Origin: Tetmemena sp. SeJ-2015
Lineage: Eukaryota; Ciliophora; Spirotrichea; Sporadotrichida; Oxytrichidae
NCBI GenBank assembly: GCA_027382625.1
Contig: JAJKFJ010024834.1
Location: 1-11,628, forward strand
Length of the DNA: 11,628 nt
Direction: 5' to 3'
The translations under genes were made by a program, and so were the position numbers. Shown piece after piece: positions 1 to 7,903 of this stretch; position 1 is the first letter of the stretch, and every line of letters begins with the position of its first letter. The notes under the pieces were generated by a model. That model did no database searches. It saw only the letters and a list, made by a program, of their open reading frames with translations, and was not told the origin of the DNA.

Positions 1-3000
1 TCACCTTAATTTAAGTGTGCATCATCACACTCCTTTAAGAAGATTAAATTTAGGCTGTCCTGTCTATTTGGCTAGTTGATCTTAATCTCTACTGAATCTA
101 GTAGTCCTAGTTCATTACATAGTATTGGAAACACAAAAAAGGATATTTGAATTAGCAATATGGATTAAATTAAGGTATAATTAGAGTTGTCTTATAGGTT
201 TAGGTTAGATTGAAGTTTGCTGCTACTCTAATAGCTATTGAACTAGGATAAACAAATCTAAAAAATTGAACTTTGGACATTCTGAGAGGGCAATTTGACT
301 TATTGGACTCACATCATCTTCTAAATGATTCTTCTCTCTTTCATCATCCTCATTACAACTCAAATCACTTCCTCTGTCATCTATCACATCTTGAATTTTC
401 TCCTTGATAAATATAGAGTGAATAAAATTCCACTTTATTTATATAGCAGTTGCTTTTTCATAATTTAAATTTTTCGAATAACTATGGTTAAATATGAAAG
501 TTTACCTTTTAGGTTTTTGAAATCTGCTTAGCTATTCATTCTAGATCTTGAGTCTATGTTTGCTAAGTTCTCATCAATGTCAGTTTGCAGGACAATAATA
601 TCTGATTGTTTAAATGAAATATAGGATAATTATTTTCTCGATTTAGAGAACCTCTTTTTTTAAGGCTCTCGTTTCAAGTCAATTTGACTTTACTTCAAGA
701 CACTTTGCAAAGCTTAGGGATTTATTAAAAAAAGATTTTCAAAGTTAGAATCAGGATCTTCTTACTAGTTCATACTGAACTCATTAGATTCTTTCACGAG
801 AACCGAAGTTGAGAGTATATTGGTAGATATATTTAAGAAAAAATAAGCATTTTTGAATAGATGGATTAGAGCTATCCTCAAATTTTAGAAGAGGCACCTC
901 GAAATTAAATTTTAAATGAATTATATAAATTGATCTGATCTATTTCTTCATTGTTGAAATTTTAACTCCCTTTGTTCGAGCTCGCTCGAGAAGAGGCTCT
1001 TTTTCTAATTTTTCTTTTCAAGGGAGATGCTTCATATAAAAACTCATTTTCATAACAATAAATAAAGGTTAAGCTTACTTTTGAACTTGGTCTTCATCAA
1101 TATTTGCCTTTGGCGCATTATAGATATCCTCCACTACTAAATCCTCCTTGACTTTTTTATCTTGAATCTTTTGCTGTTCTTCGTTGTGCTATCTAAGAGC
1201 GATTTCCATCCTCTCTTAAATCTTTATTAAAGATAAAGATGATGAAATCTTATTTCTATGATTCTGAGCAGCATTAGAAGGGATGCTTAGATTTCCATAG
1301 AGATCTATCTTTGAATTTGGCTTTGAATTCCCACTGCTATTAGCTACTGGTCTAATCTAACTTTTATTTCTGAGCGCATCCATGTCCACTTCATCCTGAT
1401 GTACTTGACTTAGCTATTTCTAGCTAGACCCCTTTTTAATTCCAGTAGAGGCGGTTCTTCTCTTTGGTGAAGGAGAGCTTGCCCTTTTTATAGCTTATTC
1501 TAAAACAGGTTGATCACTAATAAAAGCATTGCTTTAGGAATTTTCTTGATTCAAGTGGACTTAATCACAATTATTTGGTTGATTACGATTATGGATTTAC
1601 CCTCCTTCATCTTAATAATCAGACTATTTAATTTCTTCCCCTCGATTAATAAGATTTTCCTGAGTTGCCTAATTATCCTCATCTTAAGCCCCTTTTACTC
1701 CTCTAACTTCTTTAGACGCCTTTGCATCTTTTCCGAACTGACTCTTAGTAAAGACATTACTCTAGTTGTGCGAAGATGGCTAGTCCGTAAGTCTCTAGGC
1801 ATCTGAGGTAGCATTCAAGTTATGGATATTTTATCCTTAAGACTTTTGGGAGCTTCTATGAGTTCCATCTCTCGATTTTGGCTTCGGAATATCACTCCTA
1901 ATAAATTATTAACAACCTTTTCATTGTATGTGACATACTTGGCTGCACTGAGCCAACAATATCCTCAATCATAGAATCTTCGAGGGCAGACTTGTTTCCC
2001 TTGGATTGCGCTCTCTTCTGAATAAAAAGCATTAATTTAAAATAACCTCGGATCTTTTTCGCTGCTAGTCTTTTTCTCTTAATTTAAACTCATCATCACT
2101 GTCATCGTTTGCGAGTCTGTCTCTACGCGTGTAACTTTCCAGATTACCAGACTGGTACTTCCTCTCAGGAATCTTGAGTTTTTAAGCAACAATATCATCT
2201 TTAATACCTGCAACTTACTCACTTTCATCTTAAATTTTGTCATCATTCCTTTTAATTCATTAGATATCCTTAAAATTATTTCATATTCCCAAATTGAGAT
2301 CTATCTTAACTTCTTTGTGGTTTGCTACTTGCACCCATCTACCTCTTTTACTTTTAGCCTGCGGCTCTTGGAATGCTAGATCGAGATTCTCCTCTCTTAG
2401 ACTTCTGCGAATTTTCAAAGTTACTTGATAGTGCGTCGCTTATCTGATCTGCTCCCGCTATTTTTAACTCATCACCAAGCTTTGAACTTTTTTTATTATA
2501 AATAGTTTTACCTACTATAATACATTTAACTTGAAGCCTAATGATTCAACTGATTCTTAACCTAATTATTATTCTAGTCATCTTACTACGATTTTTCTTA
2601 ATTCATTCTCAGTGGTGCATTTAACTTTTTTCGATACTCCTATTCTTTTTAAGGATTTTGAAGTAGAAAAGCATTTGCCTAGTTCTCAAGCTTGAACGAA
2701 TTCTCATGCAAGTTTGGTTGTGTGGCAAGATTTTTGTTTTTTTGGGGAAGCTTGACAGACTCATGCCTTCTTCTGCGCTGATTTTAATCTTCAAAATTAT
2801 CTGAGGCGTTCAATGACTCACCGGGGCCTAGCTCTTCATCCTTATTTCTATGAATCTTTGACTTTTAGTTTAATAATACTTACGTGTGAATGTGCTTTTT
2901 TAAAGTAAGTTTGTGATGTTAATAATATTATCATCTTGGTTGATCTTACTGATTCCAGATTCGACCTTGAGTTTATTCTCTTCAGTTTTCATGTACAGGG

Positions 3001-4335
3001 TCTCATGAGCGGCGGGCCTTTGCTAACTGCTATATTGCTTTCTATCTTTTGCCTCTTTTTACAACTGGTCTCTTAAAAAAGAAAAACTTAAATATAGAAG
3101 AGAGTATTTATAAGAGTGCTTTGTTAGAGAACATTTTTGAGTATGTAAACGAATTTTTCCTTGAAGCTGTATTCCTTTGCGTAGAGATGAAATGTGCGGT
3201 CTTTGGTAACGAGCACTATTCCTTACTGATAATTTTTGGGGTGCTGTTCCTTAAACGGATCTTCTTTTCTATCTAGCCTTGCTTAAGCTGTTAGGTATTC
3301 GGAGTCATTCATAAAACTAAAGCAATAGATAAACTTATAAATGCTACTTATCTAAATTGATGCCATTATAAAAATTAAGCTTGTCTTATTTTCTATTATA
3401 GATGGAGAGTTATAAAAAGAAAAGTCGCCCTTTTAATTTTAAAAAGAAGATCTTTACAAGAATCAGTTAATTTGAGCACTGCTTTGGCTTTAAAATTATA
3501 AGATATAAGTCTGTAATAAACTTAATCTATTGTATAAGGGAATAATTATTCCCAAAAGAAGTTTTAAATAAAAATAAATGCCTTCCTACTAAAAATGGGT
3601 TCTTATAAAAATTCTGATGTGAATTTTGATTTAATTAGGTTAAAATTAAAGTATTTTAATTTAATATATTTCTACCTTTTATTTCATTAAACTGATTCAT
3701 CTATAGTAAAATCATGATGATAATAACGCATTGTATGATATCCTAAAGGAAGATTAAAATATTGATATCCTCTAATTAATGACTTATGAAAAATCTCTCA
3801 TTAGAAATTGCAGTTAAATCTAAGAGTAACTTTATTATATTTTACACTTTAAAATGCTCCTGCATAGCAAGTTTCTTTTTTCAGAGAAATTCGAAGTACT
3901 CATTTTTATAAATGAAGAGGAGATATTCTCAAATGCATTTAGTTTTCACTTTCCCTCTGGAGGATAATGACTGTAACTTACTCATAGCATTATTGTGTGG
4001 GAAGCCGGCTTTCCCTTATCTGGTGCGTAAGAAAGTGTTCCTGCCTGAATATCAAGCACCCAATATCGTTTGGTGTACTTTGTGAACAGCATCACCTTAT
4101 TTCCGTTCTTCTTCTTTTTAAAATACCCCTCAACTCTCTAAGGCAGATCGCTCTAAAAATACAAATCAGTCAGGGCTTAAATGTCAAAAGCTTATAAAGA
4201 CCACTACAAAATAGTCCAACATAAGATGCAAGACTATTGATTAAAATAATATTGATTTAATTGCAGAATTAAAATTGAGGGAGGTTATTTGAAGAGGTGA
4301 AATATAGAGACTGGTCTTACCTATAAATTTTTCAT
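1..4335 (-). CDS. Gene A: PH-domain protein, germline precursor cut by IESs; 3' end outside window
   Basis: With TAA/TAG read as Gln and the inserts listed separately removed, this reads from ATG 4335-4333 to the window edge (about 908 codons, last codon incomplete). Residues about 12-120 look like a pleckstrin homology domain. Strand 1 begins VEGYFKKKKNGNK, then TKRYWVLD and GTLSYAPDKGKPASHTI, and the second half has GIVLVTKDRTFHLYAKE. The usual C-terminal-helix Trp is not evident (EKFVYILKNV instead). PH domains of this kind commonly bind phosphoinositides or partner proteins at membranes. The rest is low-complexity and Gln/Ser/Lys-rich: an RRRRH patch near residue 215, NDDSDDEF near 420 and SSPSPKRR near 606. 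The last part is better ordered (SVEIKINQPNRQDSLNLIF) and may start a second domain. The start is the only ATG in frame between an upstream TGA and the PH domain. Transcription diverges from gene B. A lipid-transfer (ORP-like) architecture is possible, but no diagnostic motif lies in the window. Confidence 0.82.
95..260 (-). other. IES A12: 160-bp IES, pointer TAGATT
   Basis: Minus-strand TAGATT at 260-255 and 100-95 in matching phase. Removal of 160 bp joins SECPKFNFLD to SVEIKINQPNRQDS and avoids TGA 114-112. A shorter CTAG repeat also restores the frame but keeps less coding-like sequence. Confidence 0.85.
388..525 (-). other. Interruption A11: 134-bp IES (pointer AGAT) or 116-nt intron
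   Basis: The frame must shift between SRMNSQAD and VIDDRGSDLSCNEDD. Two solutions fit: deletion between AGAT copies at 525-522 and 391-388, or splicing of GTAAAC...TTCAAG from 505 to 390, which keeps five more residues (FKNLK). The interior is AT-rich and looks non-coding. Confidence 0.78.
783..870 (-). other. IES A10: 82-bp IES, pointer TCTAAT
   Basis: Minus-strand TCTAAT at 870-865 and 788-783, same codon phase. Deletion of 82 bp repairs a frameshift and joins KFEDSSN to EFSMNQQEDPDSNFEN. The 6-bp pointer and forced frame change make this a strong call. Confidence 0.9.
887..997 (-). other. IES A9: 102-bp IES, 9-bp pointer GCCTCTTCT
   Basis: The minus-strand 9-bp repeat GCCTCTTCT at 997-989 and 895-887 is the longest pointer in the window and is in phase. 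Removal of 102 bp joins EKEPLL to KFEDSSN. The segment has no in-frame TGA, so excision is inferred from the long repeat and the AT-rich interior. It carries an odd GC-rich palindromic patch at 977-990. Confidence 0.78.
1013..1094 (-). other. IES A8: 78-bp IES, pointer AAGA
   Basis: After KANIDEDQVQK the frame enters AT-rich sequence and a TGA near 1019-1017. Minus-strand AAGA at 1094-1091 and 1016-1013, same phase, gives a 78-bp deletion joining KANIDE to EKLEKEPLL. The removed length is a multiple of three, so the in-frame TGA is the main evidence that something is excised. Confidence 0.6.
1894..1939 (-). other. IES A7: 43-bp IES, pointer AGT
   Basis: Minus-strand AGT at 1939-1937 and 1896-1894 in matching phase. 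Deletion of 43 bp joins DIVGSVQPS to DIPKPKSRDGTH. The insert starts with GTATGT and contains TTAG, but the 41-nt GT-AG excision gives the wrong frame, so an IES is favoured. Confidence 0.8.
2018..2046 (-). other. Interruption A6: 29-nt GT-AG intron or short IES
   Basis: Minus-strand GTTATTTTAAATTAATGC...TTCAG from 2046 to 2018 keeps phase and joins QQRKRSE to KRAQSKGNKSALE. Alternative IES readings with 3-bp pointers (CAG or AGA) also repair the frame. The frame break itself is clear because the uncorrected frame soon meets a TGA. Confidence 0.75.
2245..2289 (-). other. IES A5: 40-bp IES, pointer GGAAT
   Basis: Minus-strand GGAAT at 2289-2285 and 2249-2245 brackets a 40-bp removed segment with only 7 G/C bases. 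Removal joins SQDRSQFGN to DDKIQDESEQVAG in frame. No GT-AG boundary fits, so an intron is unlikely. Confidence 0.9.
2486..2516 (-). other. Interruption A4: 25-nt GT-AG intron or 28-bp IES (pointer AGT)
   Basis: The frame breaks after QMYYS at about 2516, running into TGA, and resumes as SKLGDELKIAG. A 25-nt GTAAAA...AAAAAG element (2511-2487) or deletion between two AGT copies (2516-2514 and 2488-2486, 28 bp) both restore the frame and differ by one Ser codon. Which process removes it cannot be told from sequence alone. Confidence 0.72.
2863..2902 (-). other. IES A3: 35-bp IES, pointer TAAAA
   Basis: Minus-strand TAAAA occurs at 2902-2898 and 2867-2863 in the same codon phase. Removing 35 bp joins NITNLLQKS to KIHRNKDEELGPGES and repairs a frameshift. 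A GTAAGT sits inside, but splicing from it to the nearby AGs leads to a TGA, so this is an IES and not an intron. Confidence 0.85.
3096..3131 (-). other. IES A2: probable 32-bp IES, pointer TTCT
   Basis: The frame that reads EKFVYILKNV must shift to the one reading LRDQLQKEAKDRKQ. The minus-strand repeat TTCT at 3131-3128 and 3099-3096, in matching codon phase, gives the required 32-bp deletion. The region is pyrimidine-rich with several near-repeats, so the exact boundary is tentative. Confidence 0.45.
3310..3990 (-). other. IES A1: large IES splitting the PH domain (about 678 bp)
   Basis: The first half of the PH domain ends near ...KPASHTIM at 3988 and runs into TGA at 3984-3982. The second half starts near 3312 (MNDSEYLTAQ...GIVLVTKDRTFHLY). 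The intervening AT-rich DNA has no convincing coding sequence. A shared ATG at 3988-3990 and 3310-3312, same codon phase and 678 bp apart, joins the halves as SHTIMNDSEYL. The pointer is only 3 bp, so the exact ends are uncertain and a small MDS could be hidden inside. That something must be removed here is well supported. Confidence 0.55.
4153..4320 (-). other. Spliceosomal intron in gene A (168 nt)
   Basis: On the minus strand the first five codons (MKNLQ) are followed at 4320 by GTAAGA. The element ends at 4153-4154 with a pyrimidine-rich acceptor, CTGATTTGTATTTTTAG, preceded by CTGAC like a branch site. Donor and acceptor are both phase 0, and splicing joins MKNLQ to SDLPQRVEGYF just before the PH domain. 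There is no TGA inside, so the frame alone does not demand it; the strong splice sites and the AT-rich, non-coding look do. Confidence 0.7.
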
Positions 4336-4444
4336 TTTTAATCGTATTTTATTATTATCAAATTGTTTGGTGGGTGGGTGGTTGGGAGAGTGGTAGCTCT
4401 GTTTCCTTCCTTAATACTTTAATTTATAATATGATTATCTGCAT
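4336..4444. promoter_or_regulatory. Divergent 5' region of genes A and B with a G-rich tract
   Basis: Only 109 bp separate the two start codons. The region holds GGTGGGTGGGTGGTTGGG at 4369-4386 on the plus strand, a plausible G-quadruplex former, flanked by AT-rich DNA with TATA-like runs (TTTATAATATG at 4422-4432). It must contain both 5' ends. If A and B go to different macronuclear chromosomes it must also hold chromosome ends. No telomere repeat of the G4T4 type is present, as expected for germline DNA. Confidence 0.6.
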
Positions 4445-7400
4445 ATGATATCATTTCAAATATAAAAATCTACGCTCACTGAAAGCTCATTAGAGAGGAA
4501 GGTACTTTATATTTATGATAATATAGACTATTTAATCGAATCTGAAATGGAAGCGTATAATTTTGATAGGAATAAGCAAAGAAATCTGAGGATTTTCAGT
4601 AACCAGAAGGAGATAACATAAAAAGAGTGAGAATATTTTATGCTGCTAATTTTAGAATAACATATATGTATTGCTAGATTTAAAGCTATAAGAAAATAAG
4701 GATAGTTTGAATCTTTAAAATCTAGTTTAAAAACACTCAGACTCTCTTAGTGGAGTTTAGAATTTATGTAGTCATTTTAATAGTCAAAATAATTGGTTTC
4801 ACATCTGAGGAAAAGTGCAAATAGTAGATAAGAATCCCAAAACGACAATCTGGCGCAGAAAACCGTTAGGGTATCACAAGAAAGCACTAATAAAAGTTAG
4901 AATGAACTTCCAGCGATCACTGGAACTACTTAGCCATTCGTGATGCCTTATCAATTCCCAACCCCACTAAGCTACTAGTATGCTCCTGATCCCATGATGA
5001 ATCCTTACTACCCGCCCTTCTACTATCCCTATCCATAGCAGCCTTCAATGCCAACTCTTCCCAGCTATACTCCCAGTTATTGCTCTCTTCCATTAACAAC
5101 GCTCCCATTACCTAAAATTGAACCTCCTTCACTCATTCCTTCTCTAAATCAGTTTCCATAGGAATAATTTGTCTCTATTGACCATCAAGCTTTAGAAGAT
5201 AATATCAATGCTCTCAAGCTTATAAGAAAAATTCAGTCCTCCAATGAAAGTTACACAAGAATCCTGAAAGCGATGGAACCTCGAATTTGCATGAATTGTT
5301 GGTGCGTCTATTAAGGATCACCCTAATGCTTCAGCGATTTGAAAGGGCTGCACTTTGGATCAGTTGATTCAAGCAACAGAAATAGCACTGGCTCGAAGTC
5401 TAAAGGCTTGAAAGAGCCAGATAATCTTAACAAATTTTATAAGTATGATTAAGCTCTGTGCACGGCAGTCAACAAGAGTTTTCACATGCTAATTAATGGT
5501 CTTTCAAATCTAGAGTGGCAGAAGATCCACTAAGATTATCATACTAAGAGCGACTTGTTTACAGAAATGCCCGAGGCAGATAAGGATGCTTTCATTTCTC
5601 TTTGTACCAATTTCTCAAAATTTAAGTAATAAACAACGAGCTCAGCTGATGAACAGCCCGCCCAGCAATCGGTAGTCTATCAGCTGATGTACATAGATCC
5701 TGCAATTAAATATATCATAGAGAATTCCAAGCATTATATATGCTTACCGTAAAAGTCCAAGAATCAATGCTAGATCAGAGTTCTCAATCTCCATCAAGAC
5801 AAGGATACTCCTCCTTAAGTTGCATCTACTGACAAAGCCAAGACCTAAAACTAAACTTTGAAGAGAACTAGTCAGTAGATGCTGGCATAGAATCGTGAAA
5901 AAGAAGAAAGTATCGAAAAGACTAAAGTTAACATTTTCAAAGAGGCAACAATAAACTCTTCGAACTAAGTTTCAATGATCAGAAAAATGAGGCAAGCTAT
6001 ATCTTAGAACTTTCAAGCTTTGGAAGAGCCAGAAAAGAAAAAGAGATAAAAGAAGCTACCTCCAATTGAAAAGGTTATTTTATGTCATAACGTGAATGAA
6101 AGAGCCTTTAATAAGAATGGAGAAATGTAAATCGACTAGTCCAACAACTTATTTGAAAATAGGAGGAATAGCAGCCCAGAGGAAAAGAAGAAGTAGAAAT
6201 AGAATATAGAGCCTCAATTTCAATATGACCCTAAGTCAATGAGAGAGTTTTACAATCAAAGAATTGAAAAGCCTCAACAGCCACCAATACTTATAGACAT
6301 CGAAGATGATGTCGAGCCTGAGCCCAAAATAAGATAAAAAATCGATCTTAAGAATTAAACGAAAAATCATAAATAGATAATTTCACAAGTGCTAGAGAAG
6401 GCAAAAAATAAGCATCCCTCTGAAACTGAGAGGATTCATTAGAGTCTCATGGACATTTAATCTTATCATGAAATTTTCACAAATGTGGCTCCACCCAAGA
6501 ACAGGATTTTCACTAAAGAGTACTAGGAGTATTTGAATAAGCTTATTGATCCATTTGAGCCTCCTGGAGAAATAAAATCCTTTAGAGGTGTTAAATTTCA
6601 AACTCGCAAGCTAAATTCTAAAAAGGAAAAGCTTGTACAGAGCTAGATTCTGCTTGACAAGCATTCAAAATATAATGCCAAAAAGCAGATTGTAGCAGAA
6701 CAAAAGAAATAAGCTAAAGAGTCTGAATCTTCTTCTTCCTCTGATGAGGAAGAAGAATTATAAAAATAAGTAGTAAATAATGAGCAACAGTTAATTGAGA
6801 ACCCACTACAAGAGGCATAAATATAGGGATAAGAAGGAAATTTACTCTTGAAGCCTAAAAGACGAGGAACTTCAACCACTCAAAGCTTATTCAAGTCATA
6901 CGAAAAGAAGCTATCTAAATGTGTCGAAAGCTTGCAAGATATTAAGTTACCTCTAGATTAGAGCGATGCTTAAAACGCTGACTCCTTTTTAGTAAATCTC
7001 GAGACAATAAATCTTTTCGATCCAAATAATCAACAGTATCTAATTGATGGGCTGATGAAGCACTATTTCCAACTGAGAACAAATTAGAAGTTGAGGGAAG
7101 TTTTCGAATCACTAAAGAGCATGAGCTCTCATCTTACTGAGTTTGAGGAGGCCATGAATTATGTAAACGAAGAGCATGATGATGACTTTGAATCTTTTCG
7201 CAGGCCTGATGAGGAATAGCAGCAAACAGAGGAAGAATTTTTCAGTTTGGAAGAAGAACTCCAAGTTGATAATTTTGAGAAGGGAGAAGAGTCAAATTAG
7301 CAGCAGTAACTATAAGAAAATGAAGAGTAGATAGATTTAATAATTTAAGAGGATGATACAAGTGAAATATAAAATGAATCGTAAAAAAATGAAGACGCCA

Positions 7401-7717
7401 GTAAGTAGTAGCAGCAGCAGTAGTAGCAGAGGGAGTAGGGAGTTTTGGAACAACCTAGCAATGAAGAAATAGAACCAAATCAAATTCAAGAAGAATAATC
7501 TTAGAAAGAATAAAGTGATAATACGATTGAAGATGATAGTTCTAATTAACTTTCAGACTAATGCATGAATCCCTAAGATATAAATTAGGATTCAATGCTT
7601 TTGAATTAGAGCCAAAATATTAATGCTAACTAAGAGGATTCTGATCATTGGTAGGATGATAATCAAGAATAAGAGTACAAACCTTAGGAAGCTATCGTCG
7701 GCTTTAATCTTCAATGA
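4445..7717 (+). CDS. Gene B: Gln/Glu/Lys-rich protein of unknown function, one IES
   Basis: ATG 4445 opens a frame (MISFQIQKSTLTESS) that rejoins the main frame after removal of the 219-bp IES at 4584-4810 and ends at TGA 7715-7717: 1018 codons with stop, 1017 residues. In-frame TAA/TAG codons are frequent. Visible features: a Pro/Tyr-rich segment about residues 94-160 (YYPPFYYPYP); a small Cys cluster C209-x2-C212-x-C214-x7-C222, too irregular to call a zinc finger; basic, charged stretches to about 650; a Ser-acidic patch ESSSSSDEEEE near 686; a helical block around residues 740-840; and an acidic, Gln-rich tail with an 8-Gln run (7406-7429) coded by mixed TAG and CAG. No signal peptide or membrane segment is seen. 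I do not recognise the family; charge and composition suggest a nuclear or scaffold protein, as inference only. The block from 4811 to the stop has no frame break, unlike both neighbours. ATG 4640 and ATG 4766 were considered but lie inside the IES. Confidence 0.9.
4584..4810 (+). other. IES B1: 219-bp IES, 8-bp pointer ATCTGAGG
   Basis: ATCTGAGG occurs at 4584-4591 and 4803-4810 in the same codon phase. Deleting 219 bp removes the in-frame TGA at 4628-4630 and joins FDRNKQRNLR to KSANSRQESQNDN. The interior is AT-rich. Without removal the gene would be a peptide of about 60 codons. Confidence 0.92.
7406..7429 (+). repeat. Polyglutamine run coded by TAG and CAG
   Basis: Eight consecutive Gln codons (TAG TAG CAG CAG CAG TAG TAG CAG) in the acidic tail of gene B, residues about 915-922. 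The mix of a reassigned stop and CAG within one run is direct evidence that TAG is read as Gln here. Confidence 0.9.
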
Positions 7718-7903
7718 ATATAACAATGAATTTATATTTGATTTTTTAAAACTTAAAAATTAAGTTATAGGTAATTCACATATTTTGTTCATTTCATTTT
7801 AAGATTCATTCTTTGATCAAGTAAATTTAATTTGTAAAATTCTTTAAAATTACAAAGTTAGCTTTAATGATTTAAGCATTTCAATAAAAATCTAAATTTA
7901 AAA
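7718..7903. other. B-C intergenic spacer
   Basis: These 186 bp of AT-rich sequence lie between the TGA of gene B and the ATG of gene C. They must hold the 3' end signals of B and the 5' region of C. An AATAAA is present at 7883-7888, close to the gene C start, but it cannot be assigned a role. No repeat or telomere sequence is seen. Confidence 0.6.

Noticed and set aside
1510..1806. Plus-strand standard-code open frame of 98 codons
   Set aside because: It lies antisense to the Gln-rich coding block of gene A, and its hydrophobic make-up is the complement of that sequence.
1899..1938. 41-nt GTATGT...TTAG intron in gene A
   Set aside because: Splicing there leaves the wrong reading frame; the AGT pointer deletion restores it.
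3800..3905. Minus-strand open stretch MSTSNFSEKRNLL inside IES A1
   Set aside because: AT-rich and Ile/Leu/Phe-rich further on. With only TGA as stop, long open stretches arise by chance, and no link to the flanking frame was found.
4592..4630. Coding-looking extension IFSNQKEITQKE of gene B exon 1
   Set aside because: It ends in TGA and falls inside the ATCTGAGG-bounded IES; the join without it gives a better continuous frame.
4640..4768. ATG 4640 or ATG 4766 as the gene B start
   Set aside because: Both are within IES B1. ATG 4445 followed by a coding-like MDS explains the N-terminus.
6643..6879. Minus-strand open frame with a Ser/Glu run
   Set aside because: Antisense shadow of gene B's Ser-acidic patch; the plus strand has a continuous frame of over 900 codons here.
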